Below are positions 21,871-33,899 of a stretch of 64,000 nt of DNA, piece by piece; position 1 is the stretch's first letter; each line of letters begins with the position of its first letter. The notes under the pieces were generated by a model. It was not told the origin of the DNA. It did not search any database and was given only the letters and a program-made list of their open reading frames with translations. The translations under genes and the position numbers were made by a program. Origin of the DNA: Epiperipatus broadwayi (lineage: Eukaryota > Onychophora > Udeonychophora > Euonychophora > Peripatidae); the NCBI GenBank assembly GCA_028023455.1, contig JAQFVV010012394.1, positions 24,563,934-24,627,933 of the forward strand. Reading direction: 5' to 3'.

Positions 21871-22259
21871 ATATTGTATAAGCTCATAGTTTTGATTTGT
21901 TATGGTTGTGATTGTATAATTATTAAAATATACTAAGTTTCAAATTGCTTTCTAGCCATTTTTTAAAAACAAATATAATTTAAACAAACAAAAAAAGATC
22001 ATTTCTATAAATAAAAAAAAAGTTATAAATAAGAAGCTCATCCTAATATAAACAAATTAAAAATCAATATCAACAATTTCAAGTACACAGTAATGTAATC
22101 AAAAAACATAAGTAAAAGAAAAACAAAATAATAATAGGAAAAAATTATAATAAAAATGCAGATTGTACACAAAGTTGGTTTAACTTTACTATATAATGTA
22201 CTTTAAAAAAAACTTAGCTATTTTTGTTCACAAGATGGTTAATAATTAAAGAGATACCT
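21871..22259. other. Unassigned A-rich spacer
   Basis: Runs of A with no recognised element. Confidence 0.4.
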
Positions 22260-22425
22260 TTAGTTTTATAGATTGTAAAAGATCTAGAAAAAGACCACAT
22301 GTGAGATGATGGATGAAATAAAAAAAGTGTGCTAGGGTGATATGAAGACAAAAGAGGCTGGGATCATGGAAGACACATTGAACATGGAGAGAACCTTGAT
22401 TGATATTAGTTGAAAAAGATTATGA
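22260..22425 (+). mobile_element. RTE-type LINE 3' fragment
   Basis: gattgtaaaagatctagaaa, aagaccacatgtgagatgat, ggatgaaataaaaaaagtgt, gaacatggagagaaccttga follows the order of the RTE C-terminus seen at 15.53-15.66 kb. Frames are broken. Confidence 0.72.
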
Positions 22426-22468
22426 TGATAGATTTATTTTTATGTTAACTTTTTACTAAAATTTTATA

Positions 22469-22745
22469 TTGAAACAAAAAGATGAAAAAAAAGAAGAGGA
22501 TAAAGAGGAGATGAAGAAGAATGAGAAGAAGGAAAAGAAGAGGAGGAGAAAAGAAGAGGAAGAGAAGAAGAAGGAAAATAAAAAAGAAGAGGAAAAAAGG
22601 GAAAGAAGAAGAGGAGGAGAAGAAGAAAAAAGAACAGGAGGAGGAAGAAAAAAGAAGAAGAGGAAAAAGAGAAGAAGAAAAAGGAAAAGAGGAAGAAGAA
22701 GAGGGGGAGAAGAAAAAGGAAAAGAAGAAAAAGAAAAGAAGGAAG
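22469..22745 (+). repeat. Polypurine (GAA/GGA) low-complexity tract
   Basis: About 275 bases are almost all A and G on the plus strand. The apparent ORFs (107 and 77 codons, all Lys, Glu, Arg, Gly) are translations of this tract and not genes. It could adopt triplex (H-DNA) structures. It starts just after an RTE tail, so it may have grown from that tail. Confidence 0.95.
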
Positions 22746-22950
22746 TGTCAGTAGCTTTTATTCACACCAATGAATTAAAAATAAATCTTTAGTTGTGTCA
22801 AATAAAAGTGTGAACACTCATGTTTAGAAATATTTTTAGTTATACTTAACATAAATAGAAGCATTATGTTTACAAACTATAATAATAATTAGAGATCAAG
22901 TGTTAAATCTATGGAGTGCATGTGTAGTGGAGTGATCTCTAAATAGAAAT

Positions 22951-23330
22951 TTAAAAGAAAAGTGTGAATGGGGAACTCCTGAAAAAACTGCTACCAATGA
23001 ATGTAATACTATGCCCATGCATAGTGCATAAAGCAAAGGCACAATCATTGGAAAGTGAGAGATTGGCAAAAATCAGATGTTAAAATATTCATTTTGTATA
23101 GCAGAATTTTAAAATTTGAAAAAATATATAAAAATTATAATAGGTGTTGAAAAATAATAAACATTTTTATTTACTTAAATATAAACTAAAAAGTGTGAAT
23201 GTGGAACCTCTATCAAAGATCATAATAATATATGTGCTTAGAGCATAAAGCAAAGATGCAATTGTTGGGGAATGGGAGATAAGCAGAAATAAGATTTTAA
23301 AATATTCACTTTGAATTTAAGCTATGCCCT
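22951..23330 (+). repeat. Family H direct repeat pair
   Basis: aaaagtgtgaatg-gg-aac, gcataaagcaaag, aatgggagat-agcagaaat and ttaaaatattcattttg occur in the same order at about 22958-23110 and 23187-23315. They form a diverged tandem duplication with a period near 230 bp. Function unknown. Confidence 0.68.
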
Positions 23331-26300
23331 AATTTTCCATCTACAAAATTTAAATAAAAAGGGCAGCTTAAATTTAAAATAATATGTCTTAAATATTTTT
23401 AGTTTCCATTTATTAGTTATACATATATTGAATTAAACATTTTCATGGATTGTTATTATAATAAAGAATAGAAATAAGGAGATTGTATCCATGTAAACAG
23501 AGATAACTTTTGGTATTTGATGGTCAGAAAACTCAATTCATACAAATTGGCAATCCCTTGAAGCTAAACATATTTTCTCCATTAACCTATAATAGCCTTT
23601 TTGTTGGAAATTTTTACTTCAACAAAAAAATTCCAACAAAAGATATATATATTGTAACATATGCTGTTACATTATTTTTCTAAAAATTAGACATGAAAAA
23701 TAAAAGCTCACAAGTAAAAACTTCTTTTTTAAGAATTAAAAATTGAAAGTTAAAAATCGTCTAAACTCTAACATATAAAATTGCACAGATGAAAAATTAC
23801 TAAAAGAAAAGTTTATTAAAAAAAAAGAAAGTTTTAAGACTAAATTTTCAGCAAAAGTTTAAAAGATTTAAAGATAAAAATATATCTTTAAGAATGCACA
23901 ATAAATTAATTAATGCTATTGTAAAATGGAAATGATTGTTTTAATTAGTTAAATGAAAGCTAGCCCTTGGGCATTGCAGAAATGTATAAGTAAAGGTCAG
24001 ATAGGAGAGAAAAAACAACGGAAACTAATAGCCAATAAAAGAAATCCCTCAGGAAATGGACCTCAATGAAGGGTCATCATCATCATGACATAATGTTGAG
24101 TTAATCTGCAAAATTAATAGAAAAAGAAAAAGTTTGGAAATAAATTTGTGAAGAAAGAGCTGGGAGAGAAAATAGAGATGTGACTATATGTGTTAGTGCG
24201 GAGAGAGTTGAAGGAGAAGGGATTGAAAAGACACACTCTTCAATCCCTTCAGTTTTGCTAAAAAGAAAGAGAAATGACATTGTTTTTCCTATATTGAGGA
24301 CCACAGGACATTGGGGGAAATTAACGCTGGCTCCAAATGGCAAGCAACTGCTAAGCATGGATTTTTAAAACAGTAAGAACTCTAACTAATGAACTTTAAT
24401 TCTAAAAAAGAAACTTTTCCAGTATGTTAAAACCTTAAGAACATTAGTTAATTAATGAACACTAAGTATAAACTTTCCCAGTATTTAAATTATTGCAATA
24501 GAAATTCCTATCTGACCAAGCTTAATCAGTTAGTAATAATTGTTTTATTGAATGTATTATTATTTTTTTGTAAATCATTTCCATTAATTTATTTTTTCTG
24601 TTCTTTTAAGTTTTTATTATGATTTTTTTTTTCTTTTAAATAAATTATATAAATGTTAAATTTAAGTCGGGCATGAATAGCTGTATAGATTTGTAAAGTT
24701 ATATATGTTAGTTTAAGGGAGAGTAATCTTAGGTTATTTGTTTCATAGTTAAATTGGGTCAATGGATTGGATATATTGGTGTAATTTGTAGATGTAGTAT
24801 GAGATTCGCTACATGCAGGATCATATATTATGCCGCACATCCCCTTTTTGTCTATGGAATGGGATAGTAAGACAGAAAACGCAGTCCCTTCCTATGGAGT
24901 TTTTTTTCATTGTTCTTCTAGCAGACAGATGTAGTATTCCTGTCTGGATGAGAGTCAATGTCTTCTATTAACCATGCTGTTCAGATGTGCATTCCTGACA
25001 GTGTGGTATTTGTGCTGTCGTATTCGTGCTGCATTGAATACATCGATATATCAGATAGATTGGCATTGGTTTGACTGCGAACTTTTGGCCTAAGGTTAAA
25101 TAAGGGATAGAATATTTTCTTTTCAAATGCAATCTATGTAGTCTATTCATACTTGACACTCTAATAAATATTAAACTCATCTGTGCGAACTTTTAAAATA
25201 AAATAAAAACAGTTAAATTGTAAATTAAAATCTAAAGTAAAATAAGTTATAATGTTTTGTAAAAAATAAAAGTTAGACTAAAATAATAATGCTAAATTTT
25301 ATATATATTAAATAAATGTTTGTGTGTGTTACTACTGGCAGTGGCTTCTTTTATTTTTTTAATATTGAAAATATTTTTAGATAAGAATTCATATTTTATA
25401 AATCTCTGCATCTCACTGAGCTAGTGGCAATGGGCTAACAGTCAGAATAAAAATATATGTAAAATAAGATCTTAACATCATGTATCTACCTACTATATAA
25501 ATTGTCTAAGTTCTAATAACCTAGTGGCACCCTGTTGTGCAGATAAGGTAAGTCTCCATTCCATCCGATCGTTATAATATATTTAGCATTCAATTATCAA
25601 AATCAATTTTTAAACAATTATTTATTCTTAAATTAGGATTGTAACTAGACATCTCTAGCATCAATATTTTATATAAATATTTAAATTTTTCACTAATTTT
25701 TTTGCTAAAATTGTTTGCAAGCTTTAAATCAATTCATTGGGAATAAATAGGTATGCAAAGTTTCAATTAGACTGGAAATTAGAACACAGATGAAAATTGA
25801 ATTACAAGATTTGATCCAGACACATAAACAAACAATAAAGTAAATAAAAGCATTTAATAAAATGCATAAAGCCCTGCTACAAAAGCAGGCTAAAATTAAA
25901 AACAAATGCTATCATATCATAAATTATTTGCAAGATGGAAATAAAACAATTCTAAGAAAAATGTTGAATTTGGGCTTTGACCATTAAAAGAAGTTTGTAA
26001 CTGAAAAAGACTGCATTGATGTATTTATTATTTACAGTAAATGAAATATTATTAATTAGCTTATAGAAAACTACTTTAGGTATTCAATATAGAATGGTCT
26101 GTCAAAGTAAATTCGCTCTAAAGATATTTTTTTGTAACTTTGAAAGTTTTTAAAAGTTGACAATTATAAAAATCTCAAATCACAAAATAGAGATAATTAC
26201 AATTTGAGTTGATAACATTGTTTTGTCATAGTCCAGAGAATGGGGATCAATTATGACAATCATAAGTATGAATTCCTTCAGTTTTAGATTTAACTAAATA

Positions 26301-27019
26301 ATTGAGCCAAACATTCTACTAATAAGCAATTAAACATACATGGATAGAAGTTTATTAAATAGCAATTCAACCATTAGAGCTTTAAGTATCCTAATGCTTT
26401 TCCTCTATGTCTGATTATTACACACACATTTCAAAGTTTTGTAAATAGCTAGAATGTGACAGATTAGTTCCTTCTGGTTCAATATGCATATATATCCCTA
26501 ATTGCTTTTTGAATTTCCAGCTATCAGTTCATTTCTGCTACTTGCTCTATTTAAATAACACTCATTTTATTTGAAGGTTTTTAAATACATGCTGCATAAT
26601 CCTCATGTTTTTAATTATTTTGCCAGTGATCAATTTAATTATTTCTCAAATACGTTCGTATTTATTGTTTAAATAACATATGATAAATTATATATATATC
26701 ACAGTGAAAAGTTACTGTTAGTCTCTCCTTTGCTGCCTCCAGTGCCATCTCTTAGTCAACACATGCATTAAATAGAAATATATTTTTGCTATTTATTACA
26801 AAAATTTTAAGGCATTAGAAATCAGGTGTTATGATATGAAATGCGTCAGTGTGATTTATGTTTTAAATTGCAACAGAACATTATGCTAATGATTCAAACT
26901 GTATATGAAGTAAATCTGTAAGTTGTAAGAACATTTTTAAGTATTTGCAAGATTTCATCATGGGAAGAGGAAGCACTGAAGTTGATTTACAGAAGTACCA
27001 AACACACTGGAACGTTTCA
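23331..27019. other. Unassigned region, 3.7 kb
   Basis: No gene or family recognised. 24.06-24.37 and 24.84-25.18 kb are GC-richer and carry ORFs on one or both strands (24101-24358 -, 24180-24368 +, 24968-25180 -), but none shows a motif I can name and the 24.1-24.4 kb frames overlap antisense. A small palindrome lies near 23590-23640 (gttggaaattttt with aaattccaac). Confidence 0.4.
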
Positions 27020-27215
27020 TACTGATGTGATGTGATGCATGGTGTCTTCTCCTTATACTGAATCAGGAATCTCTCAGCAACTATGCCCAGAGAAACTTGT
27101 TAGCCACTTTAACTTCCCTTTCCATTCTCTGCCCTAAGTTTTCCCATATTCTTCTCTATCCTGCTCCATCCTATTTCTACAACATAATCATTGCCAATTC
27201 CATGGCTTTTATATT
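27020..27215 (-). mobile_element. LINE (APE/RT type) 3'-end fragment, copy c
   Basis: ccttatactgaatcaggaat, ctatgcccagagaaac, ttccctttccattct, cctaagttttcccatattct repeats the 3' end seen at 4.2 and 5.3 kb. It contains only the last 200 bp, a severe 5' truncation. Confidence 0.72.
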
Positions 27216-27279
27216 TTATAATCCAGATATGCTAGCATCTTAAATGGGTTATGTAAATAGTTGCAATTTTTTGTTAGGT

Positions 27280-27375
27280 AACGTATTGATTCGGAGATGG
27301 GGCTGCAGACAGCTTAAAAAGAGACAGTTACCTTTACTGGAAAACTGTATGTACATTTGTATGTATATATTAACA
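27280..27375 (+). repeat. Family F repeat fragment
   Basis: gtattgattcggagatgggg, ctgcagacagctt-aaagag and acagttacctttactgg match blocks at 38.19-38.26 and 60.70-60.78 kb. Not classified. It abuts the MITE that follows. Confidence 0.5.
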
Positions 27376-27378
27376 TTG

Positions 27379-27828
27379 GTACTTTAGGATTAACACTACT
27401 GTGACTTAATCATCCAATGATAATTATTCTAATACTTTGCGTTTAATTTTTTTAAAGATTAACGACTTTATTTTTAAAAATGAGTTTTTGAATGGAACTT
27501 GATTTTAAAAATGTATTATAAATACGGCATTTTATATTTAAAAAATGAATTGTTGAATTCAAGTTAATTTAAAAAATTATTATGAATACGATATAAATAA
27601 AAGATTTGGATTACATAAACTGAATGTCAAAAATGGCTTACTTTACTAATTTTTTTATCCAAAAAATGTTTTATTTATATCGTATTTATAATAATTTTTT
27701 TAAATTAACTTCAAAAACTCTTTTTTTTTTTTTAATATAAAGTTTGCTACCAATGAAAATATATTCGCAAAGTCAGAATAATTATTGTCAGGCTATTACG
27801 TCACAGCAACACTAATCCCCAAGTATCC
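27379..27828. repeat. MITE with about 63-bp terminal inverted repeats
   Basis: The left terminus 27379-27441 (ggtactttaggattaacact, ctgtgacttaat, ataattattct) is complementary to the right terminus 27766-27828, with about ten differences. Inside it there is a second inverted pair (gttaatttaaaaaattatta, tacgatataaataaaa). Element length is 450 bp. No target duplication is clear and there is no ORF. Confidence 0.85.
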
Positions 27829-28193
27829 TACCATTATTATTTATATGAACATAAATAACAATCATCTTTTTCAACAATATTTGATCAAATGCTGCCAATA
27901 ATTGTTTAATTATATTTTTTATTCAGTTTAAATAATGTTTAACAAATTGTATTTTCTGGAAGAATGTTACAATAAAAGAAAAGAGTACTTATAAAACGAT
28001 AGTTGTGTTTAAAAGAGGCCATTGAAATAAATAAATATAATAATTGTTTATTCTCTTTAGAAATTTGCCAAGACTATTTCATGAGTTAATGCAGTCCAGA
28101 TGCAAAGTTTTTTTCCATCCTTTCTGAATTATTTTGAAGAATCTACCACTAGAAAAATAGAAACATAATAAAATGAAAATTAATATATATATA

Positions 28194-28654
28194 TACAATT
28201 CCAATAAAATCATCAAAACATCGCATGATCACCTTTCATGTGCTTACACATGCTGTTATTAAGAGTACCAAACTCTCCATACAATAGTGCCACCATGTGC
28301 AAGTCTTCATAATCAATGGATAATGGATGCATGAAGATTTGTGCATAAAATCCCTATTTAGTGCCTACAGCCAACATCCCTATATTAGTTTCTAGTTTGT
28401 CACTTTTATCAGAACTAGTTTCTAACTTGTGTCAGTTAGGAGTCTTGGATTTGAAAGCATTAGATCCTAAGATCTGAGTTCGATGCTCTCAATCCAAACA
28501 TCCTCACAGATGCACAAGCTAGAAATTAGTCTGGGGATGTTGGCTGTGTGGGAACTAGATAAGGATTTTATGCACAAATCTTCCTGCATCCATTGATAAT
28601 GAAGGTTTGCATTTGGTGGCACTATTGTATGGAGAATTTAGTACTTTACAATTC
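28194..28654. mobile_element. Family A inverted double copy with possible 8-bp TSD
   Basis: Two family A halves face each other: 28266-28400 is complementary to 28520-28652 (aaactctccatacaatagtg; tttgtgcataaaatccct). The octamer tacaattc flanks the block at 28194-28201 and 28647-28654. The left edge carries the other family terminus (catcgcatgatcacc). The interior includes gagttcgatgctctc, similar to a pol III B box. Plus-strand ORF 28593-28859 is mostly outside the element and has no motif. Confidence 0.74.
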
Positions 28655-28660
28655 TAGTAC

Positions 28661-29714
28661 CTACAAATTTATTCTTCTTTCTCTCAAACATGGACATTTT
28701 TTCACAATATTATCCAAATCTAAACCTTTTTTTGTTTCATTTTCTATACCTACAATAGCCAAAGTTGTAATTCATTGTGTCTTTCTTGAGCGTAAATGTT
28801 TTTTTATTATTAATTTTAATAAAACACTTTTAGTGACAATGCTAGAAAAATATATATAGTTGTTGTTAAATTTGGAAACAACATATTTAAATGTGACGAA
28901 AGTCAAACAATTTTAAAAATTCTAATATCATTTTGTAAGAAAAAATTAAAGTAACTTCCTTCTCGATGATTCATAATTTCAAAATAACTTCCTTCTCATT
29001 CACTAACTTGAGAGAAAGTACTGCATATTATATTGTTCAATCCATTAATAATGTCAGAATGTTTATTGACATTTAAATAATAAATTATTTATTGGTAATA
29101 TAGATTACAATTGTCGGCAACGTATCTAGCTGGATTCTTTTGAATAAGCGTATAAAATCAAATTATATAATAAAATAATTTTTTTTATCTTTATGTTGCT
29201 ACAAACTTGACTCCCCTTAAATTGTGCCACTTAGGTAATTAGCATACTTCGTATCCCCTTAAAAAAAACCATATGAACATTTGCATATAATCAATGTTTT
29301 TAGTAGATCAACTTATTTCTACATTTATTTATTTTTTGCAATTACAATATTTAATAATCAATCTTAGGTTTCAATTGTTCAACTTTTTTTTGCTCCAAAA
29401 GCCTTCTTCTTTCCTAAACGTTAAAGATTATTAAACAATCAAAAGGAGAAATTAATTAAAATTGCATAAAGTATAAAAAAATTGATTTATTAAGAATAAT
29501 AATTGCTGTGGAGTGGATTTGAAATGCTTGCTATATTTAAGACTCAATATTATAATGGTTTTTATTTTTTAAAAAAAGCAATATATCTTAGTTGATTTAA
29601 TTAGTGGTTATGTAGATTAATAGCATAATTAATTGCTCTGGAGATTATTTGATGTTACACATGAAAAGTGATCTTTTGTCTCACCTCAAAGATTAATTAT
29701 TGTTTGTAATTAAT
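28661..29714. other. Unassigned AT-rich spacer
   Basis: No coding frame or repeat family recognised. Confidence 0.4.
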
Positions 29715-29920
29715 TTTTCTCCATAGAGAGAAGATTATCTTTTATTCTAATTAAACTACTGACTATAAATTCTTATACAAACTATTTTTAGAAGATTAAG
29801 ATAGTAACCCATCTTTCTATTTTTAGTTTGTCTATGTCTGAATTTTTAATTTACTAAACTCTATTTATTTTTTAGATAAATTTAAACTCATTCTTTTTAT
29901 TTTATTTTTCAAATATAACA
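29715..29920 (-). repeat. 3' LTR of the Gypsy element (diverged)
   Basis: Shares in order actataaattctta, agaagattaagatagtaacc, catctttctat, gaatttttaatttact and aaatttaaactcattctt with 33900-34190. It overlaps the last codons of the pol frame (29865-30161). LTR edges are approximate. Confidence 0.7.
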
Positions 29921-30476
29921 TTATCTTCCTGTACTCTAGAAGTACTGACGTTTTACTTTTCAGGTTTTCTGGACCAATATTCTCTGCTTGTTCTGTTTTT
30001 TTCTCTTGAAATAGTAGCAGTATTAATTTGGTGGTTCTCTCTTCTACTTCTGCAACTTCATTCCCATTGATGTGGTTTTTGTGGCATCTATACTCCCCAC
30101 CATATTCAATCTTTACTTTTACAATGTTACTGAAAATTACAGCTTCTAATTTCCTTAACACAGTTTATTTTTAAACAATCAAACCCAAATTATATATCTG
30201 GTTCTTGAATTCTACTATTACTTTGGTTTTTAATATTCAATTGCAAAATGGTCAATTATAATTTTGCTCTCTATTAATAATTCATCTTGAAACATTCCAG
30301 AAGAGGCTGAAGGTGTTAAATATGGGTAAAACATTGGCGTGTACAGATCTTTATGTATTTTGATATTATTAACCATCATTTTTTATTGCTGAATAGCCTT
30401 TTTAGATCATTCATTTCACTCAGGACATTAGGGATAGGCTAGTATGTATAGCATATGCTATTCTTTTCATGTTTCC

Positions 30477-30692
30477 TCAAATTTTTCTTAAGTGAAAAAC
30501 AATTCCACTATCTGAAACTAATACTTCTGAAATTTCCTGATAAATGAATATTTCATAAAGGTTTCTTGTGGTTGTTTCCACACTGGTGTATTTCATTAGA
30601 TGGAAATCAGTCCATCTCAGATATGCATCTACTATTAACATTTTTGTATGGTCTTTATATGGACTATCATGGTCTACATTCACTCTTTCCAT
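30477..30692 (-). pseudogene. Gypsy integrase core fragment (71 codons open)
   Basis: The frame reads RVNVDHDSPYKDHTKMLIVD, then AYLRWTDFHLM and SEVLVSDSGIVF. The first D (VDHDSPY, consensus VD-x-AGP) and second D (VSDSG, consensus SDNG) of the D,D-35-E integrase core are visible. The frame ends before the Glu. It is preceded and followed by frameshifted pol remnants. Confidence 0.86.
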
Positions 30693-31139
30693 AGCTTTAT
30701 AGCCTCAAGCCATGCAGTGTATTTATTTGTCATGATGCTGATGCTGTTTCATTGGTATGTCTCACTTTTTATGTTGTTTTCAATATCTTCATTCAGTTTC
30801 ACTATCCATCAATATACAGTTTTTGACATTGATAATTGTTCCCTTACATTCCAAAATGATAATGGTAGTATGCTAGGGCTTTTATTGGACCAGTCTCTGT
30901 TTATCCACTGGATTAATTTTTTGTAAAATCTCTTTTGACTATGCTGCTATTTACCACTTAGAATCTCTTTCCATAGCATCAATATAATTGATCTATGGCT
31001 ATCATTATGCTGTTTTTCTTTATTAGGGATATGTGACAATGTGTTAGTTTGGATTATTTGCTTTCCCTTTATGTAAATTAATAATCATAGACCAACAGTG
31101 TATTAAGCCAGCATATCATCTGTAAGCTGAGATGAACAG

Positions 31140-31800
31140 GTATTGGTTTTGCTTTTAAGAATATACCCAGTAGAAGCTTATGATCCACGATAAATTAAAT
31201 TAGTTTCCAATATGTGTTGGTAAAATTTCTTTACACCAAATATCATGAATACTTCTTTATCTAGCTGATCATAATTCCTTTCAGCTGAAAACAAAGACCT
31301 TGAGGCATATGCTATAGATCTCTTATCTTCATTAAATTTGTGGATTGTGACTGCTTTGAATCAGTCTCCTAATGCACCTATTGATTTAGTAGATCTTTAT
31401 CTCAATTCCATTTTTAACAGATCATATAAGAGTCTCATTACAACTGCCTTTACTTTTAAGAATCCCTCAAAAAAATTTACAAAGTCTAAAAATGCTTGTA
31501 ATTCTCAACTGATTTAGGTGTGGGCCATTTTCATTGCCCTCAGTTTTTCAGCAGATGCCTTATCTCTTTCTCTGTTACAATATAATTCCATGTGCATTTT
31601 TTGAATATAATTTAGCACTAAAATTTGTTTAATTTTTCACATATCTTTTTAATCTGTATTTGGATTCATCTTCTAATGTTGCAATAATTAATATATTATC
31701 ATAAGGGATTATTCCAGCTACTTCTCTTAGAAGTGGACTGATTTTAGGCTGGAATATCTTTTATGCTGTTGTTATTTCAAAAGTAGGACAATTATATTTA
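31140..31800 (-). pseudogene. Gypsy reverse transcriptase C-term and RNase H remnants
   Basis: 31195-31325 on the minus strand is open and contains AYASRSLFSAERNYDQLDKE, a Gypsy RNase H start where the last Glu is catalytic, then VKKFYQHIL. Around 31.69 kb GIIPYDNILIIATL is a worn YxDD active site with one Asp changed to Asn. The stretch between shows the usual RT thumb wording with stops. Confidence 0.7.
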
Positions 31801-32429
31801 AAAAGTCCAAAGTATGTAGTTAACATATTTTTGATGATTCTTCAGTTATATGGTTTTTTACTATATATTTTTTCTGACTCTTTAGTTATAGGAATCTAGT
31901 GAAAATAACTACAATTTTAAAATTCAAGTTACTACCTATCAAATATTAAGAAGTGAGTGCATCTTTTCCAGACGTTTACTTACTGTTGTATGATAATCAC
32001 AGATTCAGATTCTTTCATCTGTTTTCATTATAGCTTTTATAAGTGTTGTCCACTTTTTCATGGAACTTACTATTCTGTTCACCACCAAATCCTATTTTTA
32101 ACATTGTCTTGTATTACAAATGGAATATAGGTTTGTGGATGGTTGGCTTAGTATCATCAATCATCGTTAATTTCACTGGAGTGATATTTGTCTTGAATTT
32201 GGAAATGATAATTTTATTTCTTCTTCAATTTTAATAATTTTTTATTATGTTAGTCTTTAACTACTCACACCCTACTAATGAATTAATATTTTCTTTACAA
32301 TGTATAATTTTGCCATCACATTTCTGTTATTTAATTTTATGGGGACTTTTGCTACTCCTGAAATGTTGAGTTTGTTTCTGTTCATATCTTTTGTTGTTAT
32401 TCTAGGCAGTATGCACGTAGTTTAATTTT

Positions 32430-32520
32430 TACCACGATGTTTTTTAAATTATTATTTGATATTATAGAAATGCCCGATCCACTATCAATTTCCATTTCCA
32501 TATATTTACCCAATATCCTG
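32430..32520 (-). pseudogene. Gypsy aspartic protease remnant
   Basis: The minus strand gives MEMEIDSGSGISIIS, the D(T/S)G active-site block of retrotransposon proteases. Its position upstream of RT fits Gypsy order. The plus-strand ORF at 32043-32234 is an antisense shadow of the RT start. Confidence 0.62.
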
Positions 32521-33899
32521 TTCTATTACAGCAAAAATAAATGAATTTCTTTGAGTTTATATTTCCTATATTACAAAAAGTAATTAATTTAATTTTTTGT
32601 TTGCCTTTTCGATTAGTTTATTTTCTGGAAATTTCTCTCTTGATCTAAAATGGACTCATAAACTATTCCTACCTGAATTGCTTTTTTGTAGATCAAATTA
32701 TTTTTTATCAATAGCTATTGACTGAGTTTTTCTTCTGATATACTCCAAACCAATCTAGAAAGAAGGGTCTCTTCTGAAAAATATAATCCCTGAGAATAAC
32801 TGATAATTAGATAATTGTGCAGAAGGAAATTAACCTCCAATCATGCACTGTTGCATAACTATTATAAATCATTGCACATTCACACATCAATAAGAGTTTT
32901 AAAAGCTTAAGTGAACATTAGTTATGAAACAAAATATGATTGGAGTTTAATTTTCTTTTTGCACAATTACAGATTTTCAGCACTTAATAATAGTAGATTT
33001 ACATAATTAAATAACTTCTCTCTCTTTTCTTATTGAGTATTCTTAAAATGTAGTCTAGCAATATGACAGCTGGAGGTGGAACATAAATAACTGCTTACTT
33101 TTTTGATCCCTTCAGTATAGGTAGATTCATCTGGCATATTCGGATTGCATCTTTTCTTATTACATATGTCTTTAGTACTGACCAATCATAATAAAGCTGC
33201 TATTTTAAGTTTTTTTTCTTAATATCATTTAGAAAAAAATACATTCTACTTACTCCAGATAATTTGTCTATTTGTTGCTGTTGTTAATGTACAACTAACT
33301 TATCTGACCTAACATTTTCAATTTTTCAAATGCCATCAAATTCCATTTACCTTCTCTATAAATGTTCTGATATCTCCCAAGTTCTGGATGGCTGCTCCAG
33401 TTTTCTTTTACCTCACCTCCAAAATTACAATACTAGGCAAATTAGAATCAGACGTTGTCTTAAAGTATTAAATTTATATAAGAATTTGTACATCTAATAT
33501 TTGTATTCATTACTCTCGATAATAACTCTTTATAAAAGCAACTTGTAATATAATAAGTTTTACTATTTTAATAATTAATTAAATTTTTTAAATAGTCTTA
33601 TAAAATGCATTTTTATAAAACATAATAATATGATAAGATATAAAAACTATGGTATGTAAAATAATAATAAAGATCAAATATGTCTTGCAAAATAATCCCT
33701 AGACATACAATTCACTCTTCAGACTAGATGTTACCAGAATGGGATATTCTTTCTGTTCTGTAATGGTCAGGCTTCAGAAGCGAGTCAGTTAAAATTTTCT
33801 GCTCTCTTTTTTTATATTAACCTATTAATTGGTGTATTTTTTATTTCTAAAATAATTATTGCATTTTAATATTTAATTTTCATTTATAATAATCTTTCT

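Noticed and set aside
22469-22792. 107- and 77-codon Lys/Glu/Arg-rich ORFs
   Set aside because: They are translations of a polypurine low-complexity tract in two frames. No initiation context or splice structure supports a gene.
24101-24368. Overlapping antisense ORFs of 85 and 62 codons as a host exon
   Set aside because: Both strands are open over the same stretch, neither product shows a domain, and no convincing splice sites flank it.
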